From: Smallanthus sonchifolius
Lineage: Eukaryota; Streptophyta; Magnoliopsida; Asterales; Asteraceae
DNA: 64,000 nt
Direction of reading: 5' to 3'
Assembly (NCBI GenBank): GCA_023525975.1
Contig: CM042025.1
Span: 2,495,001 to 2,559,000 of the forward strand
The notes below the pieces were generated by a model, which ran no database searches, was not told where the DNA came from, and saw nothing but the letters and a program-made list of their open reading frames with translations. The position numbers and the translations under genes were made by a program. This document shows, piece by piece, positions 22,813-33,228 of the stretch (its first letter is position 1; the number at the start of each line of letters is the position of its first letter).

Positions 22813-22896
22813 TATGAATAAACTATTGTGGATGTAACAACTTATATTTTTTTTACAAGTCTTGCAAATATTGAGAAGTTATCCTAGGCTCATTTT

Positions 22897-23050
22897 GGAC
22901 CAAAACTTATGGCAGGGACATCAACTTACCGAGCCCAGTTGGAAAGGCCCGAGCTAGGCCCAGAAAGTTATGATGGGTCATCTAATGACGGGATCCAATA
23001 CGTACATGGGCTCGGTACATACTATTATACCAATACCATCTTCTTTTATT
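22897..23050. repeat. Duplicated 155-bp segment, copy 2
   Basis: This matches 21593-21750 in the same orientation. A Helitron is inserted five bases after it, almost the same point where a SINE entered copy 1. Confidence 0.8.
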
Positions 23051-23055
23051 ACTAA

Positions 23056-23612
23056 CTAGTGAGCGAACCCGCGCGTTGGAGCGGAAGCGTTGAAGCACCG
23101 GAAAGTTCGTAAGGTTCGGTTTCGTCAACTTGTACATTCGTACTCACTCTAGAATGAAACGTGGAAAAAAATAAACATGCCCCATTCACAACTCGGTTTT
23201 GAAAAAAAAAACTCACGTGCAAACGTTGCTAAAAACACCAACTTACAAACATGGAGCCCTAACGGCATTTCAGCTTTAACTTGAAAGATTCAAAAATTTA
23301 CGTGATAGTGAAACTCGTCAAGCACTTCGAAACGACTGGTCTCTTAAAGATTAATTATATTTATGTTTTGTAATAGTTTTAATTTATGTCATGTTTAATT
23401 TTTTAATTTATAAATTATATATATATATATATATTTAAATGTAATATACATTTTATTTTTTTAAATAATATGAAATTAAAAAAATAGTTTAGTATAAAAA
23501 AAATTTTGATTATGAAAATTAAATGTAAAAAGTGGTGAGAATGTAAGTATTTGCAAAGCAAAAAAAACAAATAAAACTAACACGATTTTAGATATTAGTA
23601 TAGAATTAGAGA
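23056..23612 (-). mobile_element. Non-autonomous Helitron
   Basis: On the minus strand the element starts TCTCTAATTCTATACTAATA and ends GGGTTCGCTCACTAG. It has the 5' TC, the 3' CTAG and the expected A/T flanks (complement of 23613 and 23055). Just before the 3' end lies a hairpin with arms CCGC...GCGG (23069-23084), the terminator-like structure of Helitrons. There is no coding sequence in the 557 bp. Confidence 0.7.
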
Positions 23613-23669
23613 TACAGATGAAGATCTTACTGATGAAATATAGAATTATCGATGGCGAATATCTAAGGG

Positions 23670-24313
23670 TGGATGGAGTGGAGTTCCCGATCGGCTAGGT
23701 ACCTATTGGGATGGTTAGGGAACACCGCCGCAGATCTATTGGTACCGACGATTTGGTGGTTTTTCGTGAGGTACTTCCCAATGGAATCCCAAACAACTCC
23801 ATCGGCTTTCCACACAAAACTTCCATACTTTCTATTCTTCCACAATGGATCTCCCTATTATTTCACCATCTAGTTCATCCTCAAGTTCGGATTCATCCGG
23901 TGATACGGGGCAATGTAATTTCCAATTTATCGTTAATGTTGCTAATGCCGAAGTCGGAGACATCGCACAATCAAGAAACCTTGTGCCTCGTGATCGTGAA
24001 GTTGCACACGAACGTTTAATGCGAGATTACTTTATCGAAAATCCATCATTCAATGATGATACGTTTAAGAGGAGATTTCAGATGTCAAAAGATTTACTTT
24101 AAAAAATAGTTGGTGATATAGAGAATAGATTTGAATGGTTTCAAGAAGGTTATGACTTATGACGCAAGGTGGATAAAGAGTTTTACGGCGTTACAAAAAT
24201 GCATATCGATGATTCGTCAACTCGCATACGGTAATGATCCTAACGTCTATGATGAATATTTGGCTATGTCTGGAAGAATTTCTAGTGAATGCCTATCAAA
24301 TTTAGACGGCTAG
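23670..24313 (+). pseudogene. PIF/Harbinger transposase relic, N-terminal part
   Basis: The frame from 23845 begins with a serine-rich leader and then gives 'ERLMRDYFIENPSF' and 'FKRRFQMSKDLL'. After a TAA and a frame change come 'FQEGYD', 'ALQKCISMIRQLAYG' and 'DEYLAMSGR'. This order is the N-terminal part of plant Harbinger-type (HARBI1/ALP1-like) transposases, the helix-rich region before the DDE nuclease. The DDE domain itself is absent and a stop follows at 24311. It is a truncated fossil; no terminal repeats were found. Confidence 0.7.
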
Positions 24314-24987
24314 TTGTATTTCATTATTTTTTTATTTTTTTATTTTGTTTTTTATTTGTTAAAATTATATAAATTAAATTATTAGATAGAAAATGGTTAG
24401 GAAAGTTTAGGGAAAAAAGATGAGTGTCTCATCGTTTAGAGAATTCTAAAAAAGTTTAGAGAAGAATTAATGTAGCACACTTTGATCGGTAATTGGTTAG
24501 AGACCGTCAGGGAAGGATGAAAGGATAGGGTTTTTCAGTTTTTTATCAATGGAGGAAACTTCCCTCAGGGAAGTAACAAGTATTTGATAATACGGAACAA
24601 ATCATGTAGGTCCGGATAAAAGCCCAACTTGAATGTTCAAGCCCATCTATTTCTCACTTAAAAATCGCTTTATATAAATAGCTAAGAAACGCGGTCTCGT
24701 AATTTGTGTATGTGCATCGTTATTAATATTTTCATAGCCGGTCATTGGAGATAATTAGATTTTGGTTTATTTTGTCGCCAAATTGAATTTTAATAATCTA
24801 AACTATGACCCATATGGTCGATAACATTTCATACTATTAATTTGACTGGTGACAGTCTCAACTTTAGTTGTTTAATTAATTGATTAATTAATATTTTAAA
24901 TCTTTTTCTTGCTTTCCTTTTTTTTTATCTGTGTCGGTTTTTTTTAGTTGTTTAATTAATATTTTATTTGCCGTTAAAAAAAATTAA
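24314..24987. other. Intergenic stretch
   Basis: No gene recognised. TATATAAATAGC near 24672 resembles a TATA box but no reading frame follows it. The rest is AT-rich. Confidence 0.4.
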
Positions 24988-24996
24988 TATCTTATT

Positions 24997-26124
24997 GAGT
25001 AAATTACAATTTGTGTCCTTTATCTATTATGCAAATTGCAAGCATTGTCTTTTAACTTCATTAATTACACTGTATGTCCTTATTTTAAAACATTTACACA
25101 TTTTACGTCATTTAGATTAATCCCCATCTAAAACCTCTGTTAACTCTTGTCATGTGTCCCCCAAATGAGGGGCATTTTCGTCTTTTTAACCCCTACTTTG
25201 TTAATAAGAAAAAAAATTAATATGTATAAATTAAATAAAAAACAAAGATATTGCAAATCGATGGTAAAATCGATCCAAACAATCGGAGATATGAAGACCT
25301 CCACCGCCTCCGACCACCACCGCCTCCGGCCACCACCGCCTCCACCGCAACACCTTCTTCTGGTGGACCTGCACATCGGTTGCAAATCGATCCAAACGAT
25401 CATGGATCTGAAGACGAACCCGACCGGCATAAAAGGTAGAGTAAATTACAAATCGTTTGGTAATTTGGGGGTGCATTTTTGGGGTTCAACGATTTCCGGT
25501 GGACCTGCAGATCAGTTGCAAACAAAGAGATGGAGACTTGTAGGTGTCTATGAAACACTGAAATTAAGAGATGGAGGCTCAGATTACTTGGGAAAATGAG
25601 TCTCCAAGGTGAACTAAAAGTCTGGATCAATGTATTTTTGTCTATTTGCTACACACCAAACCCCATGATGCTGATTTAAGTTTACTTTTACATTCTATGA
25701 CCACACGGTTTCCAATGTGAACACTGTTATTGGTTCTGCTATTACAGGCAAGGTTTGTTTCATAAACCTTATCCCTTGATATCAATATGATACCTTCAAT
25801 TCGTGATTTGGGATTCTTTCAGTTGGGTTTTAATTTCGTTGGCGGTAAGGACGACATGTGGTGCTGGTCTATGAAGAAGAATTGGGAAAGAGATTTTTTC
25901 TATTTTAAATTATGTTCTTTAAATAAGTAGAGGTAAAAAAGACGAAAATGCCCGTCATGTGAGGGGACATGACCAGAGTTAACAGAGGTTTTGGATGAGG
26001 GTTAGTTAAAAGGACGTAAAGTATGCAAAGGTTTCAAAATAAGGATATACAGTGTAATTATTAAAGTCAAAAGACAATAATTACAATTTAAATAATAATT
26101 AAATGACAGAATTTGTAATTTACT
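24997..26124. mobile_element. MULE-like element upstream of GolS
   Basis: The ends are long, imperfect inverted repeats of about 200 bp. Left: GAGTAAATTACAATTTGT, then TACACTGTATGTCCTTATTT, then GGGGCATTTTCGTCTTTTT. Right: the complement of the same words at 25930-26124. The nine flanking bases are TATCTTATT (24988-24996) and TATATTATT (26125-26133), eight of nine identical. No transposase is present. The interior has a CCACCGCCT-rich stretch (25280-25350) and a repeated GCAAATCGATCCAAAC word. The element ends about 390 bp before the galactinol synthase start codon. Confidence 0.7.
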
Positions 26125-26251
26125 TATATTATTTCTTCCTCCGATTTTCATTTTCTCAAGTTTTTCTAAAGCAAAAAACCGCATGAACACGAGCATTCAG
26201 GGTACACCCACTCACAGGCTAACAAAACCGTATCGGAGAACCGGCTACTGC

Positions 26252-26257
26252 CACGTG
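26252..26257 (+). promoter_or_regulatory. CACGTG box (ABRE/G-box), distal
   Basis: The context TGCCACGTGTAA contains an ACGTG core, the site bound by ABA-responsive bZIP factors. It lies 266 bp before the GolS start codon. Galactinol synthase genes are commonly induced by drought and ABA, so a role is plausible, but it is inferred from sequence only. Confidence 0.55.
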
Positions 26258-26365
26258 TAACCTTCTAGCCTGTTCCAAACAACTCTATATTCACAATCCT
26301 CTGCTACTCTCTACTCTAGTAGCTTCTCGGCAACCATCTCTCCACCGTCCGATCTCAGCAACTGC

Positions 26366-26371
26366 CACGTG
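26366..26371 (+). promoter_or_regulatory. CACGTG box (ABRE/G-box), proximal
   Basis: The same CTGCCACGTGTAA context is repeated 114 bp nearer the gene, about 56 bp before the TATA box. Paired ABREs generally work better than a single one. Confidence 0.6.
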
Positions 26372-26421
26372 TAATCCGATCACAAATGTTCATTTGAGTA
26401 AACTGTACCAGCATCACCATC

Positions 26422-26428
26422 TATAAAA
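26422..26428 (+). promoter_or_regulatory. TATA box of GolS
   Basis: TATAAAA lies 90 bases before the ATG, which allows a 5' leader of about 60 bases. It is the best TATA match near the gene. Confidence 0.7.
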
Positions 26429-26517
26429 TCACCACCTTCCTCCTCCGTACCACCACCTTCAACAACTCTCCGATCTACTTCCTTTGTTAACAAATTCTCG
26501 AATTCTCTCCTTCAACA

Positions 26518-28531
26518 ATGGCTCCGGCGGCAGTGGATCTAAAAAGAGCAACGGATTCGAATCCGAAGAAGAAGGCGTACGTGACGTTCTTAGCCGGAAA
26601 CGGAGATTACGTGAAAGGCGTCGTTGGATTGGCTAAAGGTTTACGGAAGGTTAACTCCAGTTATCCTCTTGTGGTGGCGGTCCTTCCCGACGTTCCCGTG
26701 GAGCATCGCCGTGTCCTGGAGTCTCAAGGCTGTATCGTTAGAGAAATTGCACCGGTTTACCCGCCGGAAAGTCAAACGCAGTTCGCCATGGCGTATTACG
26801 TCATCAATTACTCCAAACTTCGTATCTGGGAGGTATGTTATCCACGTGTCACCATTACTTGCATACGTGTCATTTATTTTACACGTGGACTAAACTAATT
26901 TTCATTTATTTTTTTTAAATTACAGTTTATAGAGTATGAGAAGATGATATACTTAGACGGAGACATTCAGGTGTTTGATATCATTGACCACCTGTTTGAC
27001 TTGCCGGACGGCTATTTCTACGCCGTGATGGACTGTTTTTGCGAGAAGACATGGAGCCACACGCCGCAGTACAAGATTGGGTATTGCCAACAGTTGCCGG
27101 AGAAAGTTCAGTGGCCGGCGGATATGGGTCCAAAACCGTCGCTCTTCTTCAACGCCGGCATGTTCGTCTTTGAACCCAATATCAACACCTACCATGATCT
27201 GCTAAACACCCTCAGGGTCACCTCTCCCACCCCCTTCGCCGAACAGGTAATTAACAAACAACAAGATATACAACCACTGGTTTATCCTAGTGGCAAATGT
27301 GTATAACTAAGACCGTACTAAAATGGAGAGGATTTGGGTTCAAGTCCATTTGGGGAAAACAATGGGGTCTAGGTTGGGTCAGAGGGTTTTCTCACTTATG
27401 GTGGGTTTTCTCCTGATGGAGGTGGAGATGATCGGGTGAGTCAGTGGCCCGTTAGTGATTCAAATTATCGTTCAAAAAAAAAAACAAGATATAAGATATG
27501 AATATAAACCTTGGCCTCCGTTCTTTAGATTCGGGCTAAACAAGCTCCGTTTTTAAAACTCGAGCTTAATCCCTCTACTCGTTTATTATTTATTAATTAT
27601 TTAATTCTATATTTTTATATTTAAAATAATATATATGATTTTATTATTTTTATTATAATTTTATATATGACAAATATTATATGAATGTATATTAATTAAT
27701 TTTAGCTTGACGTTTAACTCGTTTATTATTTATTAATTATTTTATTACGTTATTTATATATTTTATAATTAATGTTATAAATATTATAATTATAATTTTA
27801 AATATAAAATAATATATATCTTTTTATTATAACTTTATATATGATAAATTATTATATAAATATATATTATATAAGATATTTATAATTATAATTTTAAATA
27901 TAAAATAATATATATCTTTTTATTATTTTTATTATAACTTTATATATGATAAATTATTATATAAATATATATTATATAAGTTGTACAAATAAAAGGTTCG
28001 TTACCTAATACGTGAAGTTCAGATTCAAGCTTGTTTATTAAATGAGCCCAAGTAAAAAAAAACTCGAAAGGTTCGCAAAGCCGATCTTGAGCCGGCTGAT
28101 TTACCCTTATACTATTTGGCATTAGTTTTGAAATTTGATCATCTTTATGGATTTAAACTTGGCAGGATTTCCTGAATTTGTATTTCAAAGATATTTACAA
28201 GCCACTCTCTCTGATTTACAATCTAGTTCTTGCCATGCTATGGCGACATCCGGAGAACGTCGATCTCGAGCAAGTGAAAGTTGTTCATTACTGTGCAGCA
28301 GGATCGAAGCCATGGCGGTATACTGGTAAAGAAGAGAATATGCAGAGGGAAGACATAAAGATGCTTGTGAAGAAATGGTGGGATATATATAACGACAAGT
28401 CTCTGGATTACAAGAATCCTAATGGTAATATGGCAGCTCATATGACAACCGCCGGAAACAATGGCGAAATGGTTTTACCGTCGGCACTTACCGACCCTAA
28501 GGTGGCGGTTTGTGCACCCTCGGCGGCTTAG
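26518..28531 (+). CDS. GolS: Galactinol synthase
   Basis: Three exons, 26518-26832, 26926-27246 and 28166-28531, join in frame to 333 residues, the usual length. The enzyme transfers galactose from UDP-galactose to myo-inositol, making galactinol, the galactosyl donor for raffinose-family oligosaccharides; it is cytosolic. It is a GT8 glycosyltransferase: 'YVTFLAGNGDYVKGV' near the N-terminus, the metal-binding D116-G-D118 in YLDGDIQVF, 'FFNAGMFVFEP', and 'HYCAAGSKPWRYTG'. It ends in APSAA, the C-terminal pentapeptide typical of plant galactinol synthases. There is no signal peptide. Introns are 93 and 919 bp with GT...AG ends. The start ATG follows CAACA and is preceded by a TATA box and two CACGTG boxes, so stress/ABA control is likely. 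No disruption is seen; paralogue number unknown. Confidence 0.95.
27271..27482 (+). mobile_element. tRNA-derived SINE, copy 2, in GolS intron 2
   Basis: The A box (TATCCTAGTGGCAAATG), B box (GGGTTCAAGTCC) and body (GGGGTCTAGGTTGGG, GGTGGGTTTTCTCC, GATCGGGTGAGTCA) match the minus-strand copy at 21751-21963. It ends in poly-A and is flanked by AACAAGATATA at 27260-27270 and 27483-27493, an exact 11-bp target duplication. The insertion point is only 13 bases after the exon 2 splice donor. Confidence 0.85.
27600..27985. repeat. Tandem AT-rich repeat in GolS intron 2
   Basis: A unit of about 100 bp containing TATAAAATAATATATATC, then TATATATGATAAATTATTAT, occurs twice (about 27793-27880 and 27897-27985), with a partial earlier copy from about 27620. 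It is almost pure A and T. Confidence 0.7.
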
Positions 28532-28860
28532 ATGTACGGGAATAAGTTGGACATAGTTTGTTTTTCGGTGTGTTATATGTACGGTTTTATGGAGATGGAT
28601 TCGTATAATTTCTTGTGGATTCCATCGTTTAATCTTCCGAATATAAATGTGAAGCAAATGAAGTTTGTTTGTTTTTTAAATTCTCGTTTTGTAGGTGGGT
28701 GTAATCTATACTAACCTAGTTGGTAATAAAGTAGAAAGATTGAGTTTCAAAGTTGTGAGCTTGCAGTTATGGTCAAGATTCTTGTTTTCGGAGAGTTTGT
28801 GATCCGTATTTTGAAACTTTACATAAGAAAGTGAAGTCGTGATATGCTTATGCAACGCAT
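28532..28860 (+). other. GolS 3' flank
   Basis: This is probably the 3' untranslated region. AATAAA-like and TAATAAAG words occur near 28722. No other coding signal. Confidence 0.45.
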
Positions 28861-28861
28861 G

Positions 28862-29335
28862 TTTTTATGACGGTCGAGAACCATAAAAATAAATACCGAT
28901 ACCGGTTCTGATAATATCTATGCCGGTATTGATGTTGCTCGGTTGGTTTCGGTTAAATTCGTTATGTTACGATACAAAAAAAATATCTATAATGGTTTTA
29001 TTACATAAAAGTTGTCTGATGTAATCTAAAAAAATAAAGTTTTTACATTGATTGAAACCACCAATCACCGATACCGGTTCCTACAATACCAATACATGTA
29101 CCATTGTTGTCCGGTCGGTATCGTCTTGGTTCGTCACGGTACCGGTACTCGCACCAAAAGGATGCGACACATTTTTACGACGATCGAGAACCATAAGACA
29201 AATACATATACTGATTCTGATAATATCTATACAGGTACTAATATTGCCCGGTCGGTTTCGGTTAAGTTCGTAACGATAACAAAAAAATATATATCTACAA
29301 TGGTTTTATTACATTTTAATTATAAAATCTTATGT
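28862..29335. repeat. Two diverged direct copies of a ~170-bp unit
   Basis: The unit at about 28862-29020 returns at about 29162-29330. Shared words are CGAGAACCATAA, TCTGATAATATCTAT, CGGTTTCGGTTAA and ATGGTTTTATTACAT. The segment between the copies repeats CGATACCGGTTC-type words. It probably belongs to a dispersed repeat family that I cannot name. Confidence 0.65.
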
Positions 29336-29520
29336 CAATCTATGTATTAAGTTTGAATTTTTGTAATAAAATACCCAATTAGTTGGATTTATGACATAAA
29401 ACATATTTTTAGAAAAATAAAAAGTAAAAAATAAATAGGTTAAACGGGTCAACCCGCGAACCTGCCAAGTTGACACAAACATGCCCGTTTAGCTAAACGT
29501 GTCCGACCCGAAAATGACCC

Positions 29521-30114
29521 TGTAAACTCCAAGAACTCCGGACAAGGGTCGGGCTGTCCAAGAGTCTCCAAAAGGGTAGTACTGAGCTTGACCTAGCAAA
29601 ACAGGAACGCCGTTAGTCTCGTCACAGTGAGGACCCCAGGGGGTGCCGCAGTGACCAGTCTCCGGCGTGAGAGTAAGTATAGGGTTTGAATGGAGAAAAC
29701 AAGTAGGGAGCGAGTGTAAGAATGAATGAGAACATGAATATTACCTTGGGCTTGATGGGGGTATTTATACATGGTGATCGTTTGTCTTTAGCCTAGGGCT
29801 GATCTTTGCCTATTGGCCTGGATATGTAATGCTTGAACCATTGTTAAGGTTGTTAGTAATGGTTTGTGCATTGTCGTGTCTCCTTTCTTGATTGGTTCGT
29901 ACTCTGGCGTGTTGATTCTTGTCTCCTCTTTACTGTTATTTATTTGTCTCTTTCTTCCTATCTGATCCGGGCTTGATTCCGCGTGTCGGGGCTTGGTTTA
30001 AGCCCGACTTTCGGGCCTGTAGGCCCGGCCACTGGTCACTTTATCTTTGTAGGTGATTATTCGGACTTGGGCTTTGGGATGTGTCCGATCCTCGTACCGG
30101 GTCATATCCCAACA
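29521..30114 (-). mobile_element. 3' LTR of the Tat-type element
   Basis: On the minus strand it begins TGTTGGGATATGACCCGG at 30114. TATAAATA lies at 29762-29769 (minus). The likely end is GGAGTTTACA at 29521, but without a partner LTR that boundary is tentative. A purine-rich tract lies directly before its start on the minus strand. Confidence 0.6.
29762..29769 (-). promoter_or_regulatory. TATA box in the Tat LTR
   Basis: The minus strand reads TGTATAAATACCCCC, about 345 bases into the LTR. It fixes the LTR orientation and predicts transcription toward lower coordinates. Confidence 0.6.
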
Positions 30115-30126
30115 AGTCCCCCTCTA
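30115..30126 (-). other. Polypurine tract of the Tat element
   Basis: The minus strand reads TAGAGGGGGACT immediately before the LTR start TGTTGGG, the expected place for the plus-strand primer of an LTR retrotransposon. Confidence 0.55.
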
Positions 30127-32718
30127 GTCTATTAGTTGCTTTGGCTTTGTCAGAGCAGGTGATAGCCTATTCTTCTATATTTTTTGCAAGAACTTGAAAC
30201 GTTTGTTGAGGGTGGGTGTAAAACAACTGTCTTTTACAAAGACAGTCATCTAACGGTCCTGGAGAGAGAACATGTCACTCGTCGTTCATCCGATTTCTCC
30301 AACGTTCAAAATTCAAAATCTCCTCTTTAACCGACCTACTTTTTTTTTCTTTATAACTGTTGCGAGTTTTCCATTTTTTACTTTACCTTCTCATTCTCTC
30401 AGAAATTGCTCTATCTCTTTCCCTCTTCATCCGGTTACCTTCCTTTATTTTCATTCACGATATGGAACCATGTGCGTCCTTCTGATCTTTCCCTCGATTC
30501 TCCTTCCTTCTTTTATTCTTGTACTTACTTTTTTTTATCGAGACTATGGGCGACCATCATAATCTTGGTGCCACTTCTTCCGTTCTTTCTCTCCGGGAGC
30601 TTAATATTTTTTATGGGAGGTATAACATTCCTTCTGAGCTAAATCCTACTTTACCAGCTCCTGCATAGACCGCTATTGCCCCGGAGGGAATGGTAACTTT
30701 GTATACCAAGAGCTTTGAGTTTGCTAACTGTCGCTATCCTCTTACCTCCTTCTTGGTGGAGCTTTTACTATTTTACGGCGTCCGTTTTGACTAACTCCAT
30801 CCTTTGGGTTTATGCAAGGTTATCCATTTTGAGGTTGCCTGCCGTGCTTGTGACGGGTGGCCTTCCGTGAACTTGTTTCGTGTCTTTTATCATTTGGGTG
30901 TTGTTGGCGATTGGTTCACCTTTATTAAAAGGAAGAAGCCCAGTCCGTCCATGACCACAAAAATCCCATACTCTTTGAAGAATTGGAAAGATAATTTCTT
31001 TTACGTCTCCTCCGATTTTACTCCCTTTCGACTACCTCGTCGGGATATCAATACTCCTATTGAGGATCCTTCTCTTATCTCCGGTTCTTATGAGGATGGT
31101 TTGTGTGCCCTACTCCGCTCTCGGCCTTCTCCGATTGTTGTCTACAACAAGCCTCTTTTAGTTTTGGCTGGTGTTAGCCAAAATTGGGATACACCTCTCC
31201 TTCGACATGTCCCCGTCCGCAATGGTGTTGGTGAGTGAGGAGAGGTTTGATATTGTGTTTAACTTTTATTATTTGCTAACTTTTATTACTTGCTGGATAT
31301 TGTGATGGGTGGTGACCTGGGCGTGACTTGGAAGGCCGTTAATATCGTCCCTACTGGTGCAGGCCAGGATAGCCCTCCCCATGTTTCATCAGCTCAAAGT
31401 GCCTCGGCTGCTCAAGTGATCGTTGTTAGCCCTTTGGAGTCAGGGGACGATAATGAAGAAGCGCTTGTGGCTCGTCGGGGTAAAAGAAAAATTGAGGGTA
31501 CTTCCAGCGGCTCTTCCCCGAAGCGGCCTGCCATACGGATGACTTTTAACCCCCCATCTCCCCATCCTGTCACTACTACACCTTCTACTGCTATCCCTCT
31601 TCGGTCTTTCCCGATGCAACCCGAGTTGCCCACTGGTTCCCCTGCTGACCGGGTTACCAATTTCTCTCCTCTTCCTCATGTCTCGTTGTCTCCTGTTGTC
31701 ACACCCCGCACCAGACATCCCTGGACGTGTGCGAGCCCGATTGGTATCACATTGATCTTTGATTTCAGAGTTTTTATAAATACAGCGGAATTCTTTCAAC
31801 CTCAAGGGTTGTATTTGTAAATATCAAAACTTAGTTGGAAGACAAAAATTTTATATTTACTTTACAAACATAGGGATTTAAATACCCTTTCATTTTGATT
31901 ACAAAACAGTGTTTGAAATTAAATACATTTACAGCCATCGGAATAGTACTACCCAAGGTTGATCAATCCCCTGGTCTGTCTCCTTTTTCTTTTTTTTAGG
32001 ATTTTCTATACACGAGGCCTGAGAATTCAACGTGCAAGTTTATCCTTATCATAGGTCAGATCTGATGTCTGCCTCATACCCCGTTCTTATTTCAGTTTAT
32101 TCATTTCCTGAAAATATTTTAAAAATAAAACGTCAGCGCGAACGCCGGTGAATACAATTATCTTGACATTAAAATTATTTGGCACAAACAAGTATTAATT
32201 TCATAATCACAACTTTATGTTCAATCCACACATTCAGCAGGCCCGTCATGTTCAATCGCACCACAGTATACACTAGCGTCATGTCTTATAACAATGGACA
32301 TGTTTGCCTCCGAAGTTGTTATAAGACAAGCACCAGCCGTAATCCGCGTGTATCCCTTGCAAGTTTTACGCATACCTATGGCCTGAATGCTTTGTTCGTA
32401 GAAGAACATTGAGCATTATTCTCTTAACCTTTATTTGGCCATTTTCGTAAATAAAATGTTTGACACAAGTTTTCAAAGAGATAAAATATTCACCATGGTT
32501 TATAGGAATGAGCCTCTAAGTCGAAAGCTTATAGACTATCTTATTAACTTGGTTTCTCTAGCGTTTTAGCACCTCTACTAGCGTTTCTTATTAAACCGGA
32601 CACTACAACGAGTGGGAACCGAACCGGGAGCGTTGGGAGCGAGCAAGATGGTCTCTGGAACAAGAAATGGAAGTGAAGATTGATGTTGGTGTGAAGAATG
32701 GAAATGAACTCGACCATC

Positions 32719-32726
32719 TATTTATA
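32719..32726 (-). promoter_or_regulatory. TATA box in Tekay LTR
   Basis: The minus strand reads CCTATAAATAGATGG. The same motif is at 44783-44790 in the other LTR copy. The repeat array directly upstream would lie in the U3 promoter part. Confidence 0.6.
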
Positions 32727-32740
32727 GGGCAAAACCAGAG

Positions 32741-33030
32741 CCCGTGACGGACCGTTACGGTTAGTGACGGTCCGTCACCAGATTAGGGTTCGTGAGTCAT
32801 CAGACACGTGTCGCCCTCTGGTCAATTTGGGTCATGACGGACCGTTACCTGGTGTGACGGTCCGTTACGGAGTTGATACGTGGCGCACCAGGGTGAATCT
32901 GGGGCCGTGACAGACCGTTATCAGGGGTGACGGTCCGTTATAGGGTTTCCACGCGTCAGAATTCAATCCTTAGTCACCGGACACGTGGCGCTTCATCAGG
33001 GTTCGCGTGCCCAGCCCATAACGGACCGTT
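32741..33030. repeat. TGACGGTCCGT array in the LTR promoter region
   Basis: The word GTGACGGTCCGT and its complement ACGGACCGTCAC alternate, about nine times here. Many pairs form imperfect palindromes such as GTGACGGACCGTTACGG. The matching region 44810-45170 in the other LTR has extra copies at 45080-45170. TGACG is the core bound by TGA-type bZIP factors, but no function is demonstrated. Confidence 0.8.
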
Positions 33031-33228
33031 GCCGTTGAATTTTCAAGATTTCTACTTTTTTTTAACCTTGATCTATAGGTTATTTACACTTATAGTCCTT
33101 GTGGTTTGTACCTTAGCCAAATCTTGGACATTTTCGTGGCAGGTGTTACACCTGTTAGAGACATCTCTCCCTCATCCCAGCATACTCCTGGGGGTGAGAC
33201 TTCCATCTCCCGTCCTTTTGATGACCAT

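Larger units (their letters stand above)
31697..33150 (-). mobile_element. Solo LTR of the Tekay-type element
   Basis: On the plus strand it starts TGTCACACCCCGC and ends GGCAGGTGTTACA. The flanks are CCTGT at 31692-31696 and CCTGT at 33151-33155, a perfect 5-bp duplication. It is nearly identical by eye to the LTR at 43673-45286, differing by small indels and in the length of a repeat array. The TATA box at 32719-32726 reads on the minus strand, so its orientation agrees with the nearby complete Tekay coding region. Confidence 0.88.

Noticed and set aside
24660..24690. TATATAAATAGC as a promoter
   Set aside because: No reading frame or splice pattern follows on the plus strand; AT-rich sequence produces such words often.
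25140..25630. Several overlapping frames on both strands at 25.1-25.6 kb
   Set aside because: They come from the CCACCGCCT-rich repeat inside the MULE-like element and contain no domain.
31412..31805. Minus-strand frames of 82 and 121 codons
   Set aside because: Antisense shadows of the serine/proline-rich part of the antisense gypsy gene, running on into the adjacent LTR.
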